Positions 1 to 7,139 of a stretch of DNA of 35,321 bases are shown piece after piece (the first letter of the stretch is position 1; the number at the start of each line of letters is the position of its first letter). Under the pieces are notes generated by a model. That model was not told where the DNA came from and searched no databases. It worked only from the letters and a program-made list of their open reading frames with translations. A program made the position numbers and the translations under genes. The DNA is taken from contig DASPRM010000017.1 of the NCBI GenBank assembly GCA_035624455.1, forward strand, positions 1 to 35,321, in the 5' to 3' direction. The stretch is from Terriglobales bacterium. Its GTDB lineage: Bacteria > Acidobacteriota > Terriglobia > Terriglobales > Acidobacteriaceae.

Positions 1-10
1 CGTTTCTCTT

Positions 11-55
11 GTCATCACGAGTCCGCCGCAGGCGGACGAGGGATCTGCAGTTTGT
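11..55. repeat. REP-like intergenic palindromic element
   Basis: The core is a 7-bp stem, GTCCGCC-gca-GGCGGAC (21-37), flanked by GTCATCACGAG on the left and GAGGGATCTGCAG on the right. This flank pattern resembles the short dispersed intergenic elements of the form GTCATCC-GAG...GGATCT found in several soil bacteria; that comparison is from memory. Only one copy lies in the window, so its repetitive nature cannot be shown here. Confidence 0.35.
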
Positions 56-80
56 CTTCGAACTTCCCGATTGCCCGATG

Positions 81-107
81 AAAAAGGCGCCGGAGACCGG
101 CGCCTTT
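81..107 (-). terminator. Intrinsic terminator of the minor pilin operon
   Basis: An 11-bp perfect stem (AAAGGCGCCGG at 83-93 with CCGGCGCCTTT at 97-107) closes a 3-base loop. Read on the minus strand it is followed by a T run made by the A run at 81-85. It lies 24 bases after the stop of the PilX-like gene, as expected for the end of the minus-strand pilin operon. Confidence 0.8.
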
Positions 108-130
108 GCTTTGTTGGGTTGTGAGTTGAC

Positions 131-2725
131 CTACTGTGGACGGAAGTCCTGTGCGTAACCAAGATTGTCGATATCCTCGAATCGCGGTGTTCCCGGCGGC
201 AACTTCGCAGGATCGAGGAACTCGGTATCGAACGAGTAGTTGCGGTTGGGGGCTCCGTACACCCTCAAGCAACACTTGAACGTGCCCACGCCCTGCCGCG
301 AGTAGTAGAAGCTGATCAAGGAGCCCATGTAGTTTGAGTCTATGCCGCCCCAGTTCTCGACGTAACGCAGGAAATTGTGCACCCCGCCGTCGGTTCCGAA
401 GTCGTCAAAATTGCTGCCGCAACACGCAGGCGCCCATGCCGGATGAGGGAATGGGACGTTCTTCCCGGCGGCAATTGCCAGGCGGAAATAGGTCCGGGCC
501 GCGCCGCGATTGCCCAACTGAGTGGGCTGCTGCAGACTCCGTAAATCCGTATAGTTCAGGGACAGTAGAGTCACGGCATCTGCAATCACGCCCGATGCAA
601 CGTGAACGGCGCCGAAACCGCTCGCCGTATTAGAGTTCCAGTTACCCTGCACGTACACTGGGTTTTCACTTGCAACGGTGACTCCGCCGCCGCTGCCGGT
701 GCTAGGCAGATGGCTGGAACTTCCGTTCACGAGTTTCAGGGCATGGCGAGCACCGGTCACGCGATTGGCTTGTCCGGTGGTGTCGCAGCTGGCGATACGA
801 GTGGTAGGGTTATTGGCCGCCGCTCCAGCCACCCCGAAACCTGTTCCTTCGCCATTGGCGCCCACGTTGTAAAACACACCGTCGCCACGAATATCTTCGC
901 CGGCATCCAGCACCCCATTGGGCGCTCCCGCAGCATCGTTAGGATTTACCACGTCCTGATAGTTGTATTCGCCATTCAGCGTGCTCTGGGTGCCATCGGT
1001 ACCGACGGCACTGCGGCGATCGGAGAAATAGACTACGTAACCGTTCTGAGTGGTGGACTCGACATTAGCCCCATTCTTGCCTGCCATCCCCGCACCGCCG
1101 GCAAGCCAGATGCGCAGATTATCCATGTTCAACTCGACCACATTCATTATCCCGCCGATGGCGCAACTGGTATTTCCATTTGCCAATGGGTTGGCATCCC
1201 GGATTTCACCTTCACGCGGGTCATATAGATTGATCGGGAAGTACTTGTAATGATTGTTGGTTTCACCGTTGAGGTAAGCGACGGTCGGAATCATCTGGAA
1301 ATGCAGAATGGCATGAACGTGCACAGTGTTGGCAACCCCCGCCTCCGCATTAGGCACGGCGCTCCCCTGCCGCGCAAATCCCTCATTCAGCCACTCCCCG
1401 GTCACGTTATTCCAATTTCCCAAAGCGTCGTGATATTCCACCCGCAACCAGCCGGTGACCAGAGGCCAATCATTAGCGGCGCAATACGCCGCGGCTCCGT
1501 TGGGATTCACCCACGCGGGCGCAACATAGGCAGGCGGTCCCGCCGGCTTTAGACAAGTCGTGGTGTTGTAAAGGATTCCGCGGGCAAAGTACTGGTTGGC
1601 GCCCACGCCATCCACGGTGTAATTCGTGCCGGCCGCCAGATTGACGTCTCCCGCCTGGGCTCCGCCCGGCAGATTCGCCTGCACATCATCCAGCAGAATG
1701 CGGACCTGGGCCTCGTTATACAGGCGCGAGTCATAGGCCGGGCTGGAAGAAGTTTCTCCCCCAGGAGGCCGCCGCACAATCTCGAAAGTATCAGGCACAC
1801 CCGCGGAGACGAATGGCAACTTCAGCGTCTTGGCGCCAGTGACGCCGTTCTGCAGCATCAGGTTGTAGAAGGTGCCGGAGATCTTCGTCCAGGAGTTGGG
1901 GCTGGTAGTCGCAGCGCTGCCCGGACCCGCTACCACACTGCCCTCGTTCTCGCCCAGCCCGCGGCAGTGTGGTTTAGACCCATCGCAGCCCGCAGCCTGG
2001 GTGGGAACACTGACGGCGGCGTTGCGACTAGTGGCATCCAGACCATTGACCAGCACCGCGCGCACCACATCTTTCACCGCTTGCACCTTGGCGTGAAACG
2101 TCAAGCCTCCGGAGGACGCCAAAAAGAGATTCCCGTTGGTAAAGACTCTCCCGTTAAAGTCAAAAGCGGGACCAGGGAAGAAACTCAAATCGCTGTCGGA
2201 AAAAATACCAAATTGGAATACGGGAATCAGCGCCACTTCGACGTTGCGCAGCATGCGAACCTGCGCACCCGAGGGCCGCTGAGCCACCGCTTGCAGCTGA
2301 ATGCTCACCAGCTGCGCGTAAAGCCCGGTATTCGACCCCGAACTGATGTTCTGCGTGGTGGAGGCCGGCATGGCGGGATTCAGCGCGTCGGCAGCCATCA
2401 CATACTGGTAGGTTCCACTAGGATAGCTGATATTGCTCAAGTTGGGCTGGTTCGCAGCCGTCTGCAGTGCTTGAATCTGGGCGATAGTTGGGGACTTCTG
2501 CGTCTGATAGAGCCCGCCAAGATCGGCGGTCATCTTTTCCATGGCTGCTTCTGCGCCGTAGAAAGCCAGGTTGCGCTCTTCGTCATTGGCGCTGACGGAC
2601 TTTTCCGTGCCCACCGAATAGACCACGGCTACCGCGACCGCCGACACGATGATCATCAGCAGAATTGCGGCAACTAGCGCGAACCCTGCCTGCTTACGAG
2701 TGGACGCTATTGCTTTTTGCACCAT
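131..2725 (-). CDS. Giant PilX-like type IV pilus minor pilin/assembly protein
   Basis: An 864-residue protein with a PilX-type N-terminus: a short basic leader ending in KQAG, then FALVAAILLMIIVSAVAVA (about residues 15-36) as the membrane/pilin helix. As in PilX proteins the pattern is GFAL rather than GFTLxE, so the usual Glu5 of pilins is absent. Classic PilX is about 200 residues; this one adds some 650 residues of Gly/Asn-rich, presumably extracellular, sequence. About residues 592-616 form an Asp/Asn-rich loop (NPNDAAG...NGVLDAGEDIRGDG) resembling Ca2+-binding loops. Adjacent Cys pairs (CCGSN, KCCLR) near the C-terminus could form disulfides. It is the last gene of the minor pilin operon, 31 bases after the PilW-like gene. 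It probably helps prime pilus assembly or carries an adhesive domain, as PilX/PilY1 do; the adhesive role is inference. Confidence 0.75.
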   Translation of the reverse strand: MVQKAIASTRKQAGFALVAAILLMIIVSAVAVAVVYSVGTEKSVSANDEERNLAFYGAEAAMEKMTADLGGLYQTQKSPTIAQIQALQTAANQPNLSNISYPSGTYQYVMAADALNPAMPASTTQNISSGSNTGLYAQLVSIQLQAVAQRPSGAQVRMLRNVEVALIPVFQFGIFSDSDLSFFPGPAFDFNGRVFTNGNLFLASSGGLTFHAKVQAVKDVVRAVLVNGLDATSRNAAVSVPTQAAGCDGSKPHCRGLGENEGSVVAGPGSAATTSPNSWTKISGTFYNLMLQNGVTGAKTLKLPFVSAGVPDTFEIVRRPPGGETSSSPAYDSRLYNEAQVRILLDDVQANLPGGAQAGDVNLAAGTNYTVDGVGANQYFARGILYNTTTCLKPAGPPAYVAPAWVNPNGAAAYCAANDWPLVTGWLRVEYHDALGNWNNVTGEWLNEGFARQGSAVPNAEAGVANTVHVHAILHFQMIPTVAYLNGETNNHYKYFPINLYDPREGEIRDANPLANGNTSCAIGGIMNVVELNMDNLRIWLAGGAGMAGKNGANVESTTQNGYVVYFSDRRSAVGTDGTQSTLNGEYNYQDVVNPNDAAGAPNGVLDAGEDIRGDGVFYNVGANGEGTGFGVAGAAANNPTTRIASCDTTGQANRVTGARHALKLVNGSSSHLPSTGSGGGVTVASENPVYVQGNWNSNTASGFGAVHVASGVIADAVTLLSLNYTDLRSLQQPTQLGNRGAARTYFRLAIAAGKNVPFPHPAWAPACCGSNFDDFGTDGGVHNFLRYVENWGGIDSNYMGSLISFYYSRQGVGTFKCCLRVYGAPNRNYSFDTEFLDPAKLPPGTPRFEDIDNLGYAQDFRPQ

Positions 2726-2756
2726 ACCTTGTGTTCCCCTTCTTGCCTGTCAGACC

Positions 2757-3872
2757 TCAGTGATATCGATCTTTGAAAGATAAGTCCCGCGGGCTGACCG
2801 AACCCGTCACCTGCACCACGTCGAAATTGCTTCCCTTGATCGGCTGCGGGGAGCGAATCTGCAGCGTGATCGTGATCTTGCGGATCTGCGTTGAATCGGT
2901 CACGCTTCCCCCGTTCAGCTGCGTTTGCAGAGTCGAGGTGGAATCGTTAAAGGTGTCATACGTAATCTGGAAATTTTGCACATAGTCCGCCACCGGTACC
3001 GCCGCCTGGCCATTCACCTGCCGCATCAGTACCGGGATATCGTCTGCTGTTCCCGAGACGCCGTCCGGGCCCGGCATATTCTGAATGAAATAGGTCACCA
3101 CCCTGATGCGTTTGGCAGAAGTGGGATTGGGATAGACACCCGTCTTGTTTCCGAGGCTATCGACGTTCTGCAGCCAGGAGATGTTTCCCGCGGGTGCTGA
3201 GGTCTGGTTGACGTGCAAGGGATCGCTGGTTCCCGAGGAAAGACTCAGGACTCCTCCACCACCTACTGTAGTCACATAGCCGACGGCATATCCATTGCTG
3301 TTGTAAACCATCATGATGTCGCCGACCGCGGAGCCGTAAACCGAATCGTTGTATTTGCGCAACACGCCATTAGGGTCTGCAAAATTGGCGGTGCTGACGG
3401 TGATCGAACTGCCGTCGCTGGCGGGGGTCACCGCTTGTGCGGTGGGCGGCCAGGTGGGATCGTTATAGGCCACCGTGATGGTATCTGTAGTCCCATTGGT
3501 GGCTTTGCTGTCCCCCGGGTTCACCGGTGCCATCACATTGTTGGGATAGGTATTGCTTCCCGCGACGCAGCCGCTGCAACCAAACAGCGTGGAAGTTCCA
3601 GTTCCCGACGGCAGAGGAACTCCGGCTTGCGGGAAGCTATTCGCCGCCTGTCCCAGGTCGCGTAGCACGACGTTCAGTGCCGCGCGTGCGCTCTGTTGGC
3701 TGTTGGAACGGGTCACGCTGAACTGGCCAGCATCCGTGGCATTCTTGAATGCCATGAAGGCGACGCCGACCACGATGGTGCCCACTGCCAGCGCAATGGT
3801 ACCCTCGATGAGTGTGAAACCCCGTTGCCTTTGGTCTCTGCCCGTATTGTTAAGCTTGAAACTCATCTTCAT
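2757..3872 (-). CDS. PilW-like minor pseudopilin
   Basis: A 371-residue protein with a type III prepilin signal: basic leader RDQRQRG, then FTLIEGTIALAVGTIVVGVAF. Cleavage should fall after Gly18, leaving the methylated Phe and Glu5. The length and the position between PilV-like and PilX-like genes fit PilW. A CxxC (GCSGC) sits near residue 99. Residues 268-278 read GPDGVSGTADD, an Asp-rich loop also present in the neighbouring PilV-like protein and similar to the Ca2+ loops of type II secretion pseudopilins. ATG at 3872 is followed by a second ATG two codons later; an AGGAAGA stretch precedes both, and the second has better spacing. Only 5 bases separate it from the PilV-like stop, so translation is likely coupled. 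Confidence 0.8.
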   Translation of the reverse strand: MKMSFKLNNTGRDQRQRGFTLIEGTIALAVGTIVVGVAFMAFKNATDAGQFSVTRSNSQQSARAALNVVLRDLGQAANSFPQAGVPLPSGTGTSTLFGCSGCVAGSNTYPNNVMAPVNPGDSKATNGTTDTITVAYNDPTWPPTAQAVTPASDGSSITVSTANFADPNGVLRKYNDSVYGSAVGDIMMVYNSNGYAVGYVTTVGGGGVLSLSSGTSDPLHVNQTSAPAGNISWLQNVDSLGNKTGVYPNPTSAKRIRVVTYFIQNMPGPDGVSGTADDIPVLMRQVNGQAAVPVADYVQNFQITYDTFNDSTSTLQTQLNGGSVTDSTQIRKITITLQIRSPQPIKGSNFDVVQVTGSVSPRDLSFKDRYH

Positions 3873-3877
3873 TCTTC

Positions 3878-4417
3878 CTACCGGTAGGTCGAGATGTAAC
3901 TCTGTTGCGAGTAGGTGCGTGTTCTGTTCCCCGTCTGATATTGGATGGTTACGGTGACTGCGCGCACATTGCCGTCCACGGTGACGCCGTCGGAAAGGTA
4001 GACCGGCGCGAACGCTATCGAGCGCTGAAAATTGCTTAGCGGCTGCCCATTGGGCCCGATCTCTATGCTGGAAAGATCGTCGGAGGTGTTGGGAAGCCCG
4101 TCCGGTCCGTAGTCGTTCATGGACTGCAAACCGTCCAGGAACATACCGTTGGTGGCATCCTGAGAAACATTCTGGAAGCGGATGAATGCCACTTGTGCAG
4201 TGTTGCGCGCGGAATAGATGGACTCAATCATCCTCTGCGCTTCCGCCCGCGCGATCGATTCTTCCTGAGCCAACTGGGCGGTTGCCACGGCTTGCGAGAA
4301 CACGGCCAGGAGCGTGAGCAAGCCCACCGCCGTGATCAAGGTGGCAAAGATTACTTCCAGCAGCGTGAATCCTGAACTTGTTGTCTTCCCGTCTGTCTTC
4401 TTGATTTTTATTGCCAT
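3878..4417 (-). CDS. PilV-like minor pseudopilin
   Basis: A 179-residue protein with a prepilin peptidase site: leader KTTSSG, then FTLLEVIFATLITAVGLLTLLAVF, with Glu5 present. The LLEVxxA pattern and small size fit PilV/GspI-type minor pilins that sit in the pilus-tip priming complex with PilW, PilX and FimU. Residues 104-114 read GPDGLPNTSDD, nearly the same as the PilW-like loop. Its start overlaps the end of the FimT-like gene by 10 bases, so translation is probably coupled; no strong Shine-Dalgarno is visible. No truncation or frameshift is seen. Confidence 0.8.
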   Translation of the reverse strand: MAIKIKKTDGKTTSSGFTLLEVIFATLITAVGLLTLLAVFSQAVATAQLAQEESIARAEAQRMIESIYSARNTAQVAFIRFQNVSQDATNGMFLDGLQSMNDYGPDGLPNTSDDLSSIEIGPNGQPLSNFQRSIAFAPVYLSDGVTVDGNVRAVTVTIQYQTGNRTRTYSQQSYISTYR

Positions 4418-4995
4418 GAGATCCCCGATCCGCTTCCCGCAATGCGATAGGTCTTCACTCGGCCAGTGGCGCCGTACAGTGTCACCGCCCTGGAGGTATT
4501 CAGATAGGAAGGATTCGCAACGTAGACAATTCCATTATTCAGGTTCCCGTTCACATCGACAGCCGTGCCGTCCGGCTGAAAGTAAATTTCATTTGCCACC
4601 CCACCCGTAACGCCCAGATCGAAATCAATGGCGATTATCCCGTCTCCAAAACCGTCTGGCAGCTTGTTAAAGGTCTTGGGAAATTGAGACAAGGTGGTGA
4701 ATTGCATGTCGGTTGGAATCTGTACCGTGCTCACGGTCGTAGTCACTCCGCCAGCGATACGGTCCGTCTGAATCGTGCGTGGGGCGGTGAAGGTTAGGTG
4801 ATACGTCGCCCGGTCCGCCACCGCCAGATCATGTCCGTTACGCAACGCGTTCTGTGTCATCTGCGCCGCAGTGTCAGCGTGGGCATTGCGCACTGCAGGG
4901 GGAAACTGAATCATGGCGAAGGTCAGGCCGACGAAGGCGATTGCCAGTACGACCATCATTTCCACCAAACTGAAGCCGGTTTGCCGAGGCCGCAC
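4408..4995 (-). CDS. FimT/GspH-like pseudopilin
   Basis: A 195-residue protein, first in the minus-strand pilin operon. The N-terminus has a short leader (RPRQTG), then FSLVEMMVVLAIAFVGLTFAM with Glu5, a prepilin peptidase substrate. Length and position match FimT/FimU/GspH, which with PilV, PilW and PilX nucleate type IV pili. The start is GTG at 4995, chosen because AGGAGG (plus-strand 5001-5006) sits 5 bases upstream. The C-terminal part has alternating short beta segments typical of pseudopilin globular domains. A possible sigma-54 promoter lies about 60-75 bases upstream. Confidence 0.8.
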   Translation of the reverse strand: MRPRQTGFSLVEMMVVLAIAFVGLTFAMIQFPPAVRNAHADTAAQMTQNALRNGHDLAVADRATYHLTFTAPRTIQTDRIAGGVTTTVSTVQIPTDMQFTTLSQFPKTFNKLPDGFGDGIIAIDFDLGVTGGVANEIYFQPDGTAVDVNGNLNNGIVYVANPSYLNTSRAVTLYGATGRVKTYRIAGSGSGISWQ

Positions 4996-5053
4996 ACTTC
5001 CCTCCTGCGGGTATAGGCCACCCTGGACCGCTCCCGGTGGCTAGACCACAAAT

Positions 5054-5071
5054 CTGCGTCTTCACTGCCAA
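5054..5071 (-). promoter_or_regulatory. Possible sigma-54 promoter for pilin operon
   Basis: On the minus strand, TTGGCAGTGAAGACGCAG keeps the GG-N10-GC spacing of -24/-12 promoters. TGGCA and GCA agree with the consensus; four positions do not. Transcription would begin near 5043, leaving about 48 bases before the GTG start of the FimT-like gene. Sigma-54 control of pilin genes through PilR-type activators is established in other bacteria; its use here is inference. Confidence 0.35.
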
Positions 5072-5224
5072 GATTTCAACGCGAATTGCGTATCGCCTCG
5101 TTACCAGGGTGTGGGATGGAAAAGGGACCTAAGGGCAACTCGCCAGGTCATACCCCAGAAACGAAATCTCTTGGAAGGACAAAGCCATTTGCGTTCAATG
5201 ACTAAGAGGAAAATCTCAAGGAGG

Positions 5225-5242
5225 CAATTGGCATGCCAATTG
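5225..5242. promoter_or_regulatory. Perfect 18-bp palindrome, operator candidate
   Basis: CAATTGGCATGCCAATTG is identical to its own reverse complement over all 18 bases, with no spacer. It lies 230 bases upstream of the pilin operon and about 460 bases upstream of the GcvH-like gene. Lack of a loop argues against an RNA hairpin role and for binding a dimeric protein. The regulator is unknown. Confidence 0.4.
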
Positions 5243-5501
5243 TCGGTAATCCAAGGATAGCGATTACCCAACGCTTGTAGGCCTCTCCCTCGCTCCGGCA
5301 TAGTTTAGTAATGGTTACGCATGATTACGGTGGCCAACCCAGGGTGAACTGACCAACGTGTGATTCCTTCACTGGCTTGACCGAGTAATCGGAGATCATG
5401 GACTCCTCTCTCAAATAGCCTTCCTGAAAAGCCGAGGCCGAGAATCATTCCGGCCGTGTCGAATGTATCTGCCTGCGGTGTCTAGGGTCACAGTAAAGGC
5501 C

Positions 5502-5517
5502 GGTGATGTTCGTCACA
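5502..5517. promoter_or_regulatory. CRP/FNR-family binding site upstream of redox operon
   Basis: GGTGATGTTCGTCACA has perfect GGTGA/TCACA-type half-sites (GTGA-N6-TCAC) as in CRP operators, not the TTGAT-N4-ATCAA of FNR. It lies 185 bases before the GcvH-like start codon. If TACGCT at 5543-5548 is the -10 element, the site is centred near -45, typical for activation. The Crp/Fnr protein at 8396-9154 has a recognition helix of the CRP type and is the obvious candidate regulator. Confidence 0.6.
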
Positions 5518-5701
5518 TCCGGAACTCTTTGCAGCGCTGCGATACGCTAATCACACTTGCAAAATGCAGCGGTAAGTTCCCTTCTATTTCTCAAACTCTT
5601 AACTAACTTCTCTGTTTTCAGCAGCACCTCCTTGGGAGTGAGTTTTGTCCCATGCGTGCATTTCGAATGGATGAATACGGTTGCGGAAACATGGAGGACT
5701 T

Positions 5702-6370
5702 ATGTCCATTCTCTTCGTATTGCTCACGTTCCTGGTGATCATGACCGTTACTTATTTCACGCGCAGAGGGATTCAACCCACGGTGACCGCACACCGGTCC
5801 AAGGAACTCGAGGTGGCTGCCTCACCCGTATTGATCAAAGAGGGTGGCTTCGAGATTCCCAAGGGCTACTGCTTCCATCCGGGTCACACTTGGGTCTATG
5901 ACGAAGGACGTCAGAATGCCCGTGTTGGAATCGACAGTTTTGCCGCTAATTTGTTCGGCAAACTTGACGGGGTTGAGATAGCAGGCATGAATCGCTGGGT
6001 CCGCCAGGGCCAAAAGATCTGCACTCTCACCAGCGGCGAGGTCACAGCCGACCTGCTTTCTCCCATTGAGGGAGTTGTGGTCTCCATCAATCACGAAGTT
6101 CAAAAGGACCCGCAATTAATCACCAATGACCCTTACAAAGATGGCTGGCTGTGCGTAATCAAGTCGCCGGAGATGAATGTGAATCTTAAGAATCTCCTGC
6201 AGGGCAGCCTGATTTCCAGTTGGCTGCAGAACAGCACGCGCCGTCTGCAGAGCTTTGCAGCGCCGCTGGGAGCCGCTACTGCTGATGGTGGGTTGCCTGT
6301 CGCTGGGATTTTGGCCCGGGTTAAACCTGAAACGCGGCAGAAGATGATTCACGAATTCCTGCTGAGCTAG
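5702..6370 (+). CDS. Membrane-anchored GcvH-like protein lacking lipoyl lysine
   Basis: About 222 residues. An N-terminal transmembrane helix (MSILFVLLTFLVIMTVTYF) is followed by RR, which by the positive-inside rule puts the rest in the cytoplasm. About residues 45-170 match the H protein of the glycine cleavage system (GHTWVYDEG; GKLDGVEIAGMNRWVRQG; NDPYKDGW). At the lipoyl site, where H proteins have ESVKAASDLYSP, this one has TSGEVTADLLSP. The lysine is replaced by Glu113, so it should not be lipoylated. ATG at 5702 is chosen because GGAGGA lies just upstream; an in-frame TTG seven codons earlier is less likely. No glycine cleavage genes are nearby. It leads the operon with the HybA-like and HybB/NrfD-like genes, so it is probably an accessory or structural subunit of that redox complex. 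Confidence 0.75.
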   Translation: MSILFVLLTFLVIMTVTYFTRRGIQPTVTAHRSKELEVAASPVLIKEGGFEIPKGYCFHPGHTWVYDEGRQNARVGIDSFAANLFGKLDGVEIAGMNRWVRQGQKICTLTSGEVTADLLSPIEGVVVSINHEVQKDPQLITNDPYKDGWLCVIKSPEMNVNLKNLLQGSLISSWLQNSTRRLQSFAAPLGAATADGGLPVAGILARVKPETRQKMIHEFLLS

Positions 6371-6392
6371 CCCAGGCAAATGAGGAGGCATT

Positions 6393-7136
6393 ATGGACGG
6401 CAGAAAAGCACTTCTGATCGACATTACAAAGTGCATTGGATGCCAGGCGTGCGAGAGCACTTGCAAGCAGATCCACGGATTTCCGGCGGAACACGAGCCC
6501 AGCCTGACAGCTACCGCGCTGACCGTCGTTCAGGATCACGACGGCAAATTTGTCCGCCGCCTGTGCATGCATTGTGAAGAGCCGGCATGTGCCTCCGCCT
6601 GCCTGGTCGGGGCGATCAGGAAGACTGCCTTGGGACCGGTGGTCTATGACGCCGCCAAGTGCATCGGCTGCCGCTATTGCATGCTTGCCTGCCCCAACAG
6701 CGTTCCCAAGTACCAGTGGAGCAAACTCGCTCCCTACATGAAGAAATGCGATATGTGCGCTGAGCGACTGGCGGCCGGCAAGATGACGGCTTGCGCCGAG
6801 GTCTGCCCGACGGGCGCTACCACCTTCGGAGAGCGTAGCCAGATTCTGCGCGAAGCGCGCCGCCGGCTTCTCGAAGATCCCCATTACGTGCAGAAGATTT
6901 ACGGCGAGCAGGAATTTGGCGGTGCCTCGGTTTTCTTCATCTCCGACGTGCCGTTTGAGAAATTAGGTTTTGTCGCCCCAAGCCCGGAGCCGCTCCCGTC
7001 GGTAACAGCTGCGGCCTTAGGTGAGGTGCCAACAGTAGTGCTGGTCGGAGGCAGTCTGCTCGCAGGACTGTATTGGATCACCCAGCGGCGGCGCGAAGTC
7101 GCGTTGGCGGAGCAAAAGGAAAGAGAAAGGAGCTAG
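6393..7136 (+). CDS. HybA-like 4x[4Fe-4S] electron-transfer subunit, no Tat signal
   Basis: A 247-residue protein with four cysteine clusters: CIGCQACESTC (near residue 14), CMHCEEPACASAC (near 57), CIGCRYCMLAC (near 90) and CDMC-x11-CAEVC (near 120). This is the arrangement of HybA/PsrB/NrfC-type subunits binding four [4Fe-4S] clusters. Closest resemblance is HybA, including TTFGERSQIL and YGEQEFGGASVFFISDVPFEKLGF. A C-terminal membrane anchor (VPTVVLVGGSLLAGLYWI) is followed by QRRR. Unlike E. coli HybA it begins directly at the first cluster and has no twin-arginine signal. An in-frame stop just upstream (6381-6383) rules out a missed extension. The start has AGGAGG 4 bases upstream. The partner HybB-like gene begins 3 bases after the stop. 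It probably passes electrons to or from the quinone pool through that protein. Confidence 0.85.
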   Translation: MDGRKALLIDITKCIGCQACESTCKQIHGFPAEHEPSLTATALTVVQDHDGKFVRRLCMHCEEPACASACLVGAIRKTALGPVVYDAAKCIGCRYCMLACPNSVPKYQWSKLAPYMKKCDMCAERLAAGKMTACAEVCPTGATTFGERSQILREARRRLLEDPHYVQKIYGEQEFGGASVFFISDVPFEKLGFVAPSPEPLPSVTAAALGEVPTVVLVGGSLLAGLYWITQRRREVALAEQKERERS

Positions 7137-7139
7137 ACC

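Larger units (their letters stand above)
4996..5701. other. Long divergent intergenic region (706 nt)
   Basis: This gap separates the minus-strand pilin operon from the plus-strand redox operon. It holds the pilin Shine-Dalgarno, a possible sigma-54 promoter (5054-5071), an 18-bp perfect palindrome (5225-5242), a CRP-like palindrome (5502-5517) and a weak -10-like TACGCT near 5543. I see no convincing protein gene; short open frames here lack ribosome binding sites and recognisable products. A small RNA cannot be excluded. Confidence 0.6.

Noticed and set aside
4996-5140. Possible cyclic-di-GMP (GEMM) riboswitch upstream of the pilin operon on the minus strand
   Set aside because: A GACGCA and some GG/CC stems are present, but the conserved GCAAACC and GGGACGCAAAGCC blocks and the expected P2/P3 geometry are not. 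An Infernal search with the GEMM models would settle it.
5101-5301. 66-residue open frame on the minus strand in the divergent gap
   Set aside because: No ribosome binding site, no family resemblance, and it contains the 18-bp palindrome; most likely non-coding.
5557-5901. Open frame overlapping the start of the GcvH-like gene
   Set aside because: It reads out of frame through clearly homologous GcvH-like coding sequence.
5702-6370. Functional glycine cleavage H protein (gcvH)
   Set aside because: The lipoyl lysine is Glu, the protein has a membrane anchor, and no gcvT or gcvP is nearby.
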